A stretch of DNA of 64,000 bases from positions 13,245,489 to 13,309,488 of the forward strand of contig CM037873.1 of NCBI GenBank assembly GCA_021292105.1. The letters run 5' to 3'. Each line of letters begins with the position of its first letter. The first letter of the stretch is position 1. The notes under the pieces were generated by a model that saw only the letters and a program-made list of their open reading frames with translations, searched no databases and was not told where the DNA came from. This document shows positions 12,313 to 23,014 of this stretch, piece by piece. The position numbers were made by a program, and so were the translations under genes. The stretch is from Anadara kagoshimensis. Taxonomy: Eukaryota > Mollusca > Bivalvia > Arcoida > Arcidae.

Positions 12313-13062
12313 GATTTTCACATTATGATACAAGATTGTTCTTTTTGTTCTATATAACAATACGGTGAATGTGTTGCCATTCTCTTTCAAAATTTTCTAA
12401 CTTATTTTTGCCTATTGCTATTTCTTTTTCGATGTAATATACATCTTTTAAAATATATTTAAACTTTTTAAGAGACAGTTTTTACCAGTACAACGGGTTT
12501 TATAAATGTAATATTTTACATGCATAAGGATAAAATTTTTAACTCTATCAAACGATCTGAAATATCCAAAAATTAAACTCATTTTTGTTAGATCTAACAA
12601 AATACCATTCGATAAAAAATAGTTTTCTAAGTCTTCTAAAAATTGTTGTACTATGTCGCATTCCCAAAAGAGATGAATAACTGTTTCACTTTCCTGTTTA
12701 CAAAAACTACACAGAGCCTCTGTTTTAATACCTATTTTAAACAAAAAAGAGTTTGTAGCAATTATATTATGGATTATTCTGTATTGGAACCATTGTATTT
12801 TAGAATTTATAGTAGTCAGGTGAATTATTTTGTATATTTGTTTCCAATCATTTTCAGTTAAATTAAACGTAAAACTTCTTGAACACGCTTATACAACGTA
12901 AAATTTATTGAACACGTGTATGCAATGTAAAACTTATTGAACACGCGAATACAACATAAAACTTCTTGAACACGTATATACAACGCAAAACGTATTGAAC
13001 ACGTGTATGCAACGTAAAACTTATTGAACACGTGTATACAACATAAACCTTATTGAACATAC
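9870..13062. repeat. Two-copy higher-order repeat: unique segment plus 29-bp satellite
   Basis: A segment of about 600 bases followed by a 29-bp tandem array occurs twice head to tail. The segments are 9,870-10,500 and 11,349-11,944; the arrays are about 10,505-11,348 and 11,945-13,062, the latter split by a LINE. The array unit is approximately ACGTAAAGCTTATTGAACAC plus GTGTATATA. Most units keep the palindromes AAGCTT and CACGTG in array 1; array 2 has AAACTT instead of AAGCTT. The partner is at 33,425-35,930. All open frames here are array translations. Confidence 0.85.
12158..12865 (-). mobile_element. 5'-truncated LINE 3' end, left arm only
   Basis: The minus strand (12,744-12,448) encodes CSFCKQESETVIHLFWEC, the zinc-knuckle (zf-RVT type) found after the reverse transcriptase domain of L1/Tx1-like non-LTR retrotransposons. 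A poly-T run at 12,155-12,163 is the complement of a 3' poly-A tail. The sequence AACGTAAAACTTCTT flanks both sides (12,143-12,157 and 12,866-12,880) and would be the target-site duplication, though it is also part of the satellite unit. The right arm lacks it. A GA microsatellite sits at 12,277-12,308. Confidence 0.82.
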
Positions 13063-13064
13063 CT

Positions 13065-13470
13065 TTTTAGTTTACACTGCATCCAGCCCTGTATCTCATC
13101 TAGCATATTTTTTCAACAAACAGGTGAGGTTTTTTATTTATCATGCTATGTTTTAATGGGGGATGTATTTGGATAAGCGAGAAAACTATAGAAATAAATT
13201 ACAGGTAAAGTCTGTTTAAAAATTGAAATGAAATGAAGGCACTTAATATAACGGGCTTGTTGAGGAGTGTAGTGGCTTGTAGAATCGTGACCTGGAAAAA
13301 TATTACATAGTATTATTTCACCCAGTAATCACGAGTATGCAGACAACAGTAGTACATGTTTCATATCATCAAAAAATTTATCAGTTTTATCCCAAAGTTA
13401 CGTAGTCTGTACATACAACAAGGATGTAGCCTTCATAAAATATACATATCCGCTACGGCGCTTATATAAC
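13065..13470. other. Non-coding stretch before the signal-peptide exon
   Basis: Mirrored at about 33,015-33,420. No repeat or exon is seen. Confidence 0.45.
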
Positions 13471-13476
13471 TGCTCA

Positions 13477-13484
13477 TATATAAA
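13477..13484 (+). promoter_or_regulatory. TATA box of the signal-peptide exon, left copy
   Basis: TATATAAA stands 68 bases before the ATG at 13,552, and the same motif precedes the mirrored exon near 33,010. The spacing fits a RNA polymerase II core promoter with a short 5' UTR. Confidence 0.5.
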
Positions 13485-13551
13485 CTACACGTAGAGAGAT
13501 CTCAAAAACAAAACGCACAACTTCTTGAAAATTAACTGTTACATCAACATC

Positions 13552-13628
13552 ATGATGCCGATTTTACGCACCATTCTTTTGGTATTATTGGAAACAGTTG
13601 GAAACCTCAGGGGCGTCATCACCACAAG
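13552..13628 (+). pseudogene. Signal-peptide exon, frameshifted left copy
   Basis: It starts at ATG (13,552 or 13,555) and encodes a hydrophobic leader (MPILRTILLVLLETVG), ending at a GGTATGT donor. Relative to the right-arm copy (32,848-32,938) it has lost 14 bases between TGG repeats, so the frame after the leader changes and the splice phase shifts from 1 to 2. It could be exon 1 of the small secreted-protein paralogue whose exons 2 and 3 lie at 15,646-16,974, but I could not make the phases join. The link is a guess. Confidence 0.45.
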
Positions 13629-13719
13629 GTATGTAGATCTAATGAAAAATTACAGCTGTTGGTTATTCGATGTTATGTTAAAAACCCTTAATAGACTGGC
13701 CAAACATTAAATTTACAGA

Positions 13720-14212
13720 AAAATTCGTAAATAATCTATGTCAACTATTTATGGACCCAGGTTTTTTAACAATTGATTATTGATTTGCTTAATTTGGGAC
13801 TATTCAAATTGGTCTCGGTATCGGAGTGGCCTATCTCCAGGCACTGATTGACTTATTGATCACCGTCTACATTCCATTCTGGTTGGTCCTATTGTTTATT
13901 CATAAAAATAGTCTCTAGGTTTTCTGTCCCTCCCCCTCCCAGGCCCGTAGTATCCCCCACATTTTTGTGGACTTATAAAAATATTTTAGAAAAAATGTAT
14001 GAAAACCTGTTAAAAATAAACTTGTATAACTTCATGAACGCGTAAGCTATATAATTTTAATCTTTGTGATAGTTTTACTGAAGCTAGCATGTGACAAAGG
14101 TCAAATCCGGACTGGAGATCATACGGTACCGTTTCCTATTCCGCGTGTTATCATTCTAGAGTGACTTCCGAAATCGTATTGGAGACTTTTAATTTTATGT
14201 TATAAAATCACC
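13720..14212. other. Non-coding inner end of the arm before the 9 kb insertion
   Basis: Mirrored at about 32,205-32,760. The right copy has longer G/C-rich runs (32,480-32,530). No gene is seen. Confidence 0.45.
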
Positions 14213-14221
14213 ATGTATCAG

Positions 14222-14410
14222 AGTATATTGTCCAGAAATATTGCGGAAATAAAAAAAATCAAGTTGAAACAAGAAACAATATTGGAAGACAGAATCAAAT
14301 TTGATTCAATTGGAAATTACGTGATAGATGAGTTGGGGACATCACTTGTTCCCGACGACATAGAACATTTATCTGACAAAATGTGCGATTAAACCACCTG
14401 CTGATTGATA
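14222..14410 (+). pseudogene. Unrecognised open stretch in the inner palindrome, left copy
   Basis: A lysine- and glutamate-rich frame beginning YQSILSRNI, mirrored at 23,015-23,218. There the frame is open for 67 residues and predicts an amphipathic helix. The left copy has a one-base loss near 14,388 that ends it early. No family was recognised. It may be an exon of an unknown protein. Confidence 0.25.
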
Positions 14411-14462
14411 TATGAGAATGCAGGAAATGACGTCTCAGACCTTCTGATTTTTAAATTTTTTC

Positions 14463-15090
14463 GGGGGGGGGGGGGGGGGAAGGGGCAGACCCCCCTAGAA
14501 GGCTCGGGCACTTAGTGCCTTCGAGGTCGAATTACACAAAATGTGGCCCCCCCTACTTTCAAAAACGTTGCTACGGGCCTGCCTCCAGTGGGAGGGGGAG
14601 GGGGATTGTGAAAATAAAATTGTAACTTTATTATCTAAGTCATGCTGGATTTATCTTTTAATGTGACATTTTACGTCATTTCTAAGTTTTGCCCTTAATT
14701 CTATAAAAGCCAATTTAGAACAAGTGAGATTTGGGTTTGGTCCTACATTTTGGTCCGACGGCGAAACCATTTTGGATAGGATTATACTAAGCTAACTTGC
14801 TTAATTGATGCTTTGTCACGTAACATTACACATAATTGAAATTTGTCAGAAAGTCGATAAAAAACAATTTTTGGAGCTAAAATTTCACATTATTGACCAA
14901 AACTAATACATATGTTATAAGGTTGAAGTAAACTTCAAACTGTAACCTTTAATTTCTGAATGTGTTAAAGATAAATGAAATAAGTAGGATTCCCAATTTG
15001 TCAAATTTAAGGAAAATCACAGACAAGGAAAGATTATAAAACCGGGGCATAATGTTATTATGCTGCACGCATGAGGATGTCATGTAGTAA

Positions 15091-15091
<1 letters not shown>
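14463..15091. other. G-run and non-coding sequence, left inner arm
   Basis: It opens with a run of about 17 G (14,463-14,479), matched by a C-run at 22,951-22,966. The rest is AT-rich without a gene. Confidence 0.5.

Positions 15092-15148
<57 letters not shown>
15092..15148. repeat. CT microsatellite
   Basis: A (CT)n run matched by a shorter (GA)n at 22,296-22,338 in the other inner arm. Confidence 0.95.
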
Positions 15149-15151
<3 letters not shown>

Positions 15152-15630
15152 GCACTATTAATTTTGTTGGTACATTAAAGAATAATTTAATACAACGACC
15201 AAACTTGACTTTGTCAAAAGTTAATACAATTCACTTTATAGAACCAATCAATTCTTAACTGTAGTAGGCGTCTTTAGTGAAGTTTATAATACGGCCATAT
15301 GTTGAAAAGTTTCTAGACAAACTAGTAATTATAATATAACAAATCAAAGAAGGATTCCATTTTTAACTGCAAAACATATAAACTTTACAACAACAAATAT
15401 TACTAAGAACACAAAACAATTACAGTTCTTGAAAGAGACAAACAGCAAAAGTAAACAACACAAAATGAATGTGTTTATTTCCCGCTTACATAAATGCTTA
15501 ATTTGAGAGACTGAGGTTCCTCGAATGTTTTCACTGTAGCTTACTAGATGAATACCCCCAATGTGTCAAGCTTAAATAAATCGTTATAATTTCTTTTATC
15601 CTTATCATCAACTTAATTTACCAGCTTCAA
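15149..15630. other. Non-coding, left inner arm
   Basis: AT-rich sequence mirrored at about 21,820-22,290. No gene seen. Confidence 0.45.
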
Positions 15631-15889
15631 ATCTTTTACTTTGCTGTGGCATTTCGGTTTGGGCATGGATTGATGTATTTGTTTTTGATTATATGTAAAT
15701 TTGGCCCAACAAAACAGGCATTTATAATAACAAACATAATACCTGGTCTACAACAACCTGGCTGTGCCGATGGAAGCGGGAGTGGTATAAAACAATTAAC
15801 TTGTGTACATCCAAATAATGGTTCTACGACAGTCAACAGATGAGTGTTTTACAATGTAAAGGATGGAATGAAGTTTTTCGGTTTTAGTA

Positions 15890-16500
15890 AGTATACGGAT
15901 AATAAAAAAATAACACATAGCCTGGCTTTTGAGATTGAAATAAATGATTTTATGAATGAAAATTACATCACAACCATTGTTGGCAACACATAGCATGACG
16001 TCATAAGATCAGTATAGAAGTATGTCGGTATAAATAGAACTTACTGTGCATAAAGGCTATTTTGAACATGAATATATTGCTATTAGGTGCCTCGTTATTT
16101 TTGGATATATGTAGGTCGACCAGGTGTGAATTTTTTTGATTCAATCACGGAGGTGAAAGGTAATTTTTACCCAACATTCAATTGTAATTTGGGGCTCAAA
16201 TGGTTAGCTAGAATACGTATTTTCTGTCAAAAACGTGATTTATTTCTATAAATACAGACGTTAACTAAAACATGCAACATTGACTAAAATACACTTTTTA
16301 GTTAGGTCTCTGAGTAATGGATAAATATGCACTGTTAATTTTTCCAAGCAATTCTTTTTTAAAACGTAATTTACAATATTCCATGTTCAAAATAGCCTTT
16401 ATGCACAGTAGGTATATCGCTTGTTTTACCAGAACGCGCTATGTTTCACATATGAGGAAGAACCCAGGTCATAAGAACTTATAAAACTACGTATTTACTA
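15890..16500. other. Intron and flanking non-coding sequence
   Basis: Lies between exons 2 and 3 of the paralogue. It includes two copies in opposite orientation of a motif around TATGCACAGTARGT (16,045-16,055 and 16,398-16,412). It is mirrored at 21,040-21,540. Confidence 0.45.
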
Positions 16501-16504
16501 CAGT

Positions 16505-16685
16505 ACAGTCCAACCTTTCTTAAAGGCATCCTCTGTATAAAAGCTACCTGCTTATAAAGGTCAGTAGAATTGTATCCCAATTGTACATTATTCATAATAT
16601 TTAAACCTGTAAATAACGGCCACCTGCCCTTAAAGACCACATTTACTCGTTCTCTTGGATGACCTTTATAGACAGATTTGACTGC
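16505..16685. mobile_element. MITE 1 copy, left inner arm
   Basis: Same element as 8,156-8,336, with imperfect inverted ends (ACAGTCCAACCTTTCTTAAA and the complement of TGCAGTCAAATCTGTCTATA). It sits in the intron just before exon 3. The partner is at 20,209-20,393. Confidence 0.7.
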
Positions 16686-16974
16686 ATATGATAACATTTT
16701 TATTTTTTTTTATTTATGTCTTTTAGGATTCGATGTGAACCTTAAGCTCATAGACTGCATTGACGTTGATTCCACTTTGTCACTTGGATGCCACAAATTA
16801 ACCAAATTACTTCCAGGAGAGGAACAATTTCTTTCAAATTTGGCGCAGATATTTTCTTCAAGTCTTGTTAATTACATGGGCGTGCGTTGCCTAAGTAACG
16901 GAGGAAACATAACAAACATTTCTTTTATGGCGATATGTTTGAGTTTTATACTGAATGTGGTTATGAGTAAATGA

Positions 16975-17945
16975 TCGGTCTACTTTCTTTTTACCAATTA
17001 TCAAGCCTATGTTATAGGTTGTTCACGATCAGATGACAAAGTATACAGAGATTGGGTATTTGTAAGGAATAAAGCGTGAACAAGCATGATAATACACATA
17101 CGACGGTACGCTACTTACACCTATATTTGTTGCACGATCCCCGGATTATCAGCTCTTCTAGACGATGTGATTTTTCTGATATTGCAGGGGAATTTTGTTT
17201 TGTTTTACAAACAATTCCGCAGTTGTATTTGAATGTGTGTCATTTGTGATGATTTATCAAATAATAATCTTCTCAATCAATTATTAAAGGAAAAATAGTA
17301 ACTCGGCAACGGGATTTGAACCCAGGTACTCTTACTTGGTATGCAACAATTTTACCACTACACTACTTCTCGGTTAGAGAAATGTTTTCAAATCAATATA
17401 AATATCGGTAAACAATACGGAATTTATAAAGTAAACATATTTAGCAAAGAGAGGTAAAAAATACAATGTTTTCGCGGATAATTGGAAACAAACATAAAAA
17501 ATATGTTATATATCACATAACCCTCCTGTTTATTGATGGAATAAAACGGTGTAATATTTTTCGTATTACACAGGTACCCATGTCATATCACTTGATTGTG
17601 ACGTAATCAGTTATCACGCTTCTTATTTACGTAGTGGTCGTGCCTAATGACGTCATATGAAAACTGTGTCAGTCTGTTGTTTATTTTTAGACTTTTGAAG
17701 ACTTTCCGATTCTTTGAAAAAATAATTTATTTGCATTCGGAAAATTATTATGATTTAAACTTACATACTGATTATGTCTTTTTTTCTAGGTGATTAATTT
17801 ACTTTTACTATAACTAAATAGAACTATATTCTTACTTGCGCAGTTAATTTGGAGGTGATTTGTCTGACCCAGATAGAAATCGTCTGTTTCTATTTGGCAT
17901 CAAATAATATGTACATGTCATTATGCCTCGGTATTTTGAGTTATG
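16975..17945. other. Sequence unique to the left inner arm
   Basis: This stretch and the hairpin after it have no counterpart in the right inner arm. A tRNA-like segment with a B-box-type GGTTCAAATCC lies on the minus strand at about 17,305-17,380, but the arms do not pair as in a real tRNA. No gene is seen. Confidence 0.4.
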
Positions 17946-17949
17946 TGAT

Positions 17950-18108
17950 ATATAGAATCTTAGACTCGTAAGGGTTTAATATGAAATTTATTAAACTCGT
18001 TCAATAATTAAATATGCCACTCGCCAAGGCTCGTGGCATATTTAATTATTAAACTCGTTTAATAAATTTCGTATTAAACCCCCACTCGTCTAAGATCCTC
18101 TATATATC
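17950..18108. repeat. Long hairpin, arms about 75 bp
   Basis: Two near-complementary arms meet at CCACTCGCCAAGGCTCGTGG. They contain ATTAAATATGCCAC and its complement, and extend outward through TTTAATAYGAAATTTATTAA to AATCTTAGACTCG. This fits a palindromic MITE or foldback element. It has no copy in the right inner arm. Confidence 0.85.
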
Positions 18109-18109
18109 A

Positions 18110-18300
18110 AACACTCAAACATTTTGTTCATTATATCTTCGGTATATTTTTGTTTGGAATCCGTATGATCCTTCACAAAATATCCAGAATCCCTGTTCAG
18201 CACTAAATATTTGTATCTTGGCTTACCGTTTTTGTAAAATAATAATAAGTAAACAATTTCTTTAAGACGCCCTTCCAATTTAGAGTGAGGGTTAGTGGTG
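18110..18300 (-). pseudogene. Penelope-type reverse transcriptase fragment, left inner arm
   Basis: The minus strand encodes a segment like FSTLYTTIPHSKLEGRLKEI followed by KNGKPRYKYLVLNRDSGYF and VKDHTDS. FSTLYTTIPH followed by a YF...YT segment is characteristic of the reverse transcriptase of Penelope-like elements as I recall the family. The frame here extends beyond TDSK, whereas the other inner-arm copy stops there at a deletion. Upstream parts (to 18,700) hold stops. Confidence 0.6.
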
Positions 18301-18812
18301 TAGAGTGTAGAAAAATCAAAAAGGGTTTTTTATATACTTTTAAACGCGATAAATTATTAGAAGCAAGATGTTCAAGAAATTCTTTAACATTTATAAGATT
18401 CTACATTTGGTTGATACCAGCTGTAGAATAGACTTTTTTTGAGTAAGTCTGAAGACCATCTTTGACGACTGTCGAGACTGGAGAACTTCCCTATGCTAGG
18501 AAAGATTTGCATATTTGGTAAAATTAGTTTTAGTATGTGTAGGATTATTTGATATACTATCCAAACCAAGCTCCTTATAGTCCCAGAGCTCATACAGGTT
18601 TATTTGACTTTTATTTGCCAAAAGGTCTGAAACTTGTTTCTGAAAGGCAATTATCAGTATAATATGAAAATGCATTTCTTACAAAATTCGGTCTGGACAT
18701 TTTTTGTAAATCCCGGATTTTTTAAGAGCACCTGAACGTATTTGTCAAAAACACTTTTTTGGGGTAGGGGAAGAGAATCGTGATTATATTACGCCTAAAT
18801 ACGATAGATACC

Positions 18813-19481
18813 CATTAAATTTGGTATCATTCTAAAGGTTATTGATAATTCTTTATTTATATATTAAATATTTTTCAATATGATGTCACTAGGTACAGAT
18901 ATGATGTCATAAACTATTTTTTTAAATTAAAAATAGTGAAAAAGGCTATTTCGATCGGATACAAATTTCTCAGGTTTACATTTTGTGTGTGTTGTCATTA
19001 ATTTTTGATTTAAAATAATTATATACCCTCTGCCAGTGATATTCTATAACTTTGATATGTAATTATCTGAGCATTATAATATTTTCTATCAGAGAAAATA
19101 TGTACCCACTTCTACTGAAGAGTTCATTTGTGGGGGTAGAGGAACACTATCATGATTTAACATCATAACTATATATACTATCCCATCATGTTTGGTATCA
19201 AATTGAAGGTATTTTAATAAACAGTAATATTATGCATCAACATGAAACAAATTACCTTTCATTACGTCATCGTGGCGTCATAATTGTAATTATTTGGTAA
19301 AATGCATTAAATAGATATATTTTCTTATTTATGTCGTTCAACTGACAGAATATAAATATCATCTATAATAACTACAAAAAACAGTAATGAAAAACAGTTA
19401 AAAACTGCAATATTTAAAATATATTACAGAAATATACTGCAAAACTCCAAGTTTAACAACAATGACAAGAAAAAGAAAGAA
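18813..19481. other. Loop of the inner palindrome
   Basis: AT-rich and unpaired. It contains a degenerate second copy of a unit of about 370 bp: the segment with GGGGTAGGGGA at 18,762 and TTTGGTATCATT at 18,820 recurs as GGGGGTAGAGGA at 19,131 and TTTGGTATCAAA at 19,191. The two ends differ, so the inverted arms stop inside this tandem repeat. Confidence 0.6.
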
Positions 19482-19599
19482 GGTATCTATCGTATTTAGG
19501 CGTTATATAATCACGATTCCCTTCCCCTACCCCAAAAAAGTGTTTTTGACAAATACGTTCAGGTGCTCTTAAAAAATCCGGGATTTACAAAAAATGTCC

Positions 19600-20141
19600 A
19601 GACCGAATTTTGTAAGAAATGCATTTTCATATTATACTGATAATTGCCTTTCAGAAACAAGTTTCAGACCTTTTGGCAAATAAAAGTCAAATAAACCTGT
19701 ATGAGCTCTGGGACTATAAGGAGCTTGGTTTGGATAGTATATCAAATAATCCTACATATACTAAAACTAATTTTACCAAATATGCTAATCTTTCCTAGCA
19801 TAGGGAAGTTCTCCAGTCTCGACAGTCGTCAAAGATGGTCTTCAGACTTACTCAGAAAAAGTCTATTCTACATCTGGTATCAATCAAATGTAGATTCTTA
19901 TAAATCTTAAAGAATTTCTTGAACATCTTGCTTCTAATAATTTATCGCGTTTAAAAGTATATAAAAAACCCTATTTGATTTTTCTACACTCTACACCACT
20001 ATCCCTCACTCTAAATTGGAAGGGCGTCTTAAAGAAATTGTTTACTTATTATTATTTTACAAAAACGGTAAGCCAAGATACAAATATTTAGTGCTGAACA
20101 GGGATTCTGGATATTTTGTGAAGGATCATACGGATTCCAAA
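19600..20141 (+). pseudogene. Penelope-type reverse transcriptase fragment, right inner arm
   Basis: Same fragment in the opposite orientation. FDFSTLYTTIPHSKL is read at about 19,973-20,020 and the match ends at 20,141 in a VKDHTDS-like segment. Earlier parts carry stops in every frame. It is joined abruptly to the first 27 or so bases of exon 3 of the small secreted-protein paralogue (20,142-20,170, minus), marking the deletion of 16,755-18,118. Confidence 0.6.
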
Positions 20142-20208
20142 CTCTGAGCTTAAGGTTCACATCGAATCCTAAAAGACATAAATAAAAAAAATAAAAATGT
20201 TATCATAT

Positions 20209-20393
20209 GCAGTCAAATCTGTCTGTAAAGGTCATCCAAGGGAACTAGTAAAAGTGGTCTTTAAGGGCAGGTGGCCGTTATATACATGTTCAAATATTAT
20301 GAATAAAGAACAATTGGGATACAATTCTTTTATAACTCTTTATAAGCAGGTAGCTTTTATACAGAGGATGCCTTTAAGAAAGGTTGGACTGTA
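20209..20393. mobile_element. MITE 1 copy, right inner arm
   Basis: Partner of 16,505-16,685 with the same inverted ends. Confidence 0.7.
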
Positions 20394-20399
20394 CTGTAG

Positions 20400-21560
20400 T
20401 AAATACGTATTTTCTGTGTGCTTAGATACGGCTAAAATCATGAGATACATATCACCTACCGCAAGTACCAAGTCTGAAAATACGTATCACCGGTCTGATA
20501 TCGATATCAGACCAGCTACTCGGAACAATTTGGTCAGTTTTTGCCGTATTCTTTCGGATGTCTAAGATAAATATGATGAAAGTTCCAAGTATATAATATT
20601 CTGGTGATTGTCTGGTGTCAGTTGTTCGAAGCATGATTAGTTTAATTTAATTGATTAGTCAAAAGTTAAATAATGCATGATTTCAAATCTGTTGAAACAT
20701 TAACGTTGGAAATGTCGTAAGTGAATAGAATTTTTTCAAACTGAAGCACATGGTTATAAATCTATGGATTTGGTAATTGTATGTTGATTTGTATTGATGC
20801 TTTTAATTTGTGTTAATCATTGATTAAAGTTATATAGTGGTAACAATTTTACACAGACAGACAGATATAATTATCATAATGTTTATTATTATATCATGAC
20901 CCCCTCAAACTTAGTTTTGCGGGGGTTCAAACACAGAAAGAAGTTATTTGTAGATATAAAAAACCATTTACTTTACATTCTAACATGACCTGGGTTCTTC
21001 CTCATATGTGAAACATAAAGAGAGAGCGCGTTCTGGTAAAACAAGCGATATACCTACTGTGCATAAAGGCTATTTTGAACATGGAATATTGTAAATTACG
21101 TTTTAAAAAAGAATTGCTTGGAAAAATTAACAGTGCATATTTATCCATTACTCAGAGACCTAACTAAAAAGTATATTTTAGTCAATGTTGCATGTTTTAG
21201 TTAACGTCTGTATTTATAGAAATAAATCACGTTTTTGACAGAAAATACGTATTCTAGCTAACCATTTGAGCCCCAAATTACAATTGAATGTTGGGTAAAA
21301 ATTACCTTTCACCACGTGATTGAATCAAGAAAATTCACACCTGGTCGACCTACATATATCCAAAAGATAACGAGGCACCTAATAGCAATTTATTCATGTT
21401 CAAAATAGCCTTTATGCACAGTAAGTTCTATTTATACCCTGATCTTATGACGTCATGCTATGTGTTGCCAACAATGGTTGTGATGTAATTTTCATTCATA
21501 AAATCATTTATTTCAATCTCAAAAGCCAGGCTATGTGTTATTTTTTTTATTATTCGTATA
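20400..21560. other. Non-coding, right inner arm
   Basis: Bases 20,405-20,960 have no clear partner in the left inner arm and show no gene. From about 20,985 onward it mirrors 15,890-16,470. Confidence 0.4.
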
Positions 21561-21565
21561 CTTAC

Positions 21566-21816
21566 TAAAACCGAAAAACTTCATTCCAACCTTTCCATTG
21601 TAAAACACACATCTGTTGACTGTCGTAGAACCATTATTTGGATGTACACAAGTTAATTGTTTTATACCACTCCCGCTTCCATCGGCACAGCCAGGTTGTT
21701 GTAGACCAGGTATTATGTTTGTTATTATAAATGCCTGTTTTGTTGGGCCAAATTTACATATAATCAAAAACAAATACATCAATCCATGCCCAAACCGAAA
21801 TGTCACAGCAAAGTAA
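21566..21816 (-). pseudogene. Small secreted/anchored protein paralogue, exon 2 only, right inner arm
   Basis: Minus-strand exon with the conserved cysteine intact (NRCVFYNGKVG), ending at a GTAAGT donor (complement of 21,565-21,560). Exon 3 is lost except for its first bases at 20,142-20,170. The two inner arms therefore carry complementary defects: the left one has a stop in exon 2 but a whole exon 3, the right one has a good exon 2 but no exon 3. Confidence 0.65.
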
Positions 21817-21819
21817 AAG

Positions 21820-22291
21820 ATTTGAAGCTGGTAAATTAAGTTGATGATAAGGATAAAAGAAATTATAACGATTTATTCAAGCTTGACACATTGGGGGTAT
21901 TCATCAAGTAAGCTACAGTGAAAACACTCGAGTCTCTCAAATTAAGCATTTATGTAAGCGAGGAATAAACACATTCATTTTGTGTTGTTTACTTTTGCTG
22001 TTTGTCTCTTTCAAGAACTGTAATTGTTTTGTGTTCTTAGTAATATTTGTTGTTGTAAAGTATATATGTTTTGCAGTTAAAAATGGAATCCTTCTTTGAT
22101 TTGTTATATTATAATTACTAGTTTGTCTAGAAACTTTTCAACATATGGCCGTATTATAAACTTCACTAAAGACGCCTACTACAGTTAAGAATTGATTGGT
22201 TCTATAAAGTGAATTGTATTAACTTTTGACAAAGTCAAGTTTGGCCGTTGTATTAAATTATTCGTTAATGTACCAACAAAATTAATAGTGC

Positions 22292-22340
<49 letters not shown>

Positions 22341-23014
22341 TTACTACATGACATCCTCATGCGTGCAGCATAATAACATTATGCCCCGGTTTTATAATCT
22401 TTCCTTGTCTGTGATTTTCCTTAAATTTGACAAATTGGGAATCCTACTTATTTCGTTAATCTTTAACACATTCAGAAATTAAAGGTTACAATTTGAAGTT
22501 TACTTCAACCTTATAACATATGTATTAGTTTTGGTCAATAATGTGAAATTCTAGCTCCAAAAATTGTTTTTTATCGACTTTCTGACAAATTTCAATTAAT
22601 ATGTGTAATGTTACGTGACAAAGCATCAATTAAGCAAGTTAGCTTAGTATAATCCTATCCAAAATGGTTTGGCCGTCGGACCAAAACGTAGGACCAAACC
22701 CAAATCTCACTTGTTCTAAATTGGCTTTTAAAGAATTAAGGGCAAAACTTAGAAATGACGTAAAATGTCACATTAAAAGATAAATCCAGCATGATTTAGA
22801 TAATAAAGTTACAATTTTATTTTCACAATCCCCCTCCCCCTCCCACTGGAGGCAGCCCCGTAGCAACGTTTTTGAAAGTAGGGGGGCAACATTTTGTGTA
22901 ATTCGACCTCGAGGGCACTAAGTGCCCGAGCCTACTAGGGAGGTCTGCCCCCCCCCCCCCCCCCCTCAGAAAAAATTTAAAATCAGAAGGTCTGAGACGT
23001 CATTTCCTGCATTC
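21820..23014. other. Non-coding, right inner arm
   Basis: Mirrors 14,410-15,640. It contains the GA microsatellite 22,296-22,338 and a C-run at 22,951-22,966. No gene. Confidence 0.45.

Larger units (their letters stand above)
15646..16974 (+). pseudogene. Small secreted/anchored protein paralogue, exons 2 and 3, left inner arm
   Basis: Exon 2 (to a GTAAGT donor after 15,886) encodes IIPGLQQPGC, then a GSGSG-containing loop and NGSTTVNR. It then has TGA (15,841-15,843) where the other inner-arm copy has TGT for a conserved cysteine. Exon 3 (16,727-16,974, after a TTTTAG acceptor, phase 1) encodes an IDCIDVDS segment, VRCLSNGG and a hydrophobic tail ending in VVMSK. Both align by eye with the intact gene at 40,026-41,661 (IPGLRQHNC, NRCAYYNG, SRCLSSSG, hydrophobic tail). 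The stop at a cysteine makes this copy broken unless read through. Exon 1 is not certain. Confidence 0.65.

Noticed and set aside
17305-17380. Possible tRNA gene (minus) with GGTTCAAATCC B-box
   Set aside because: The acceptor and anticodon arms do not pair; it looks like a decayed tRNA-derived sequence.
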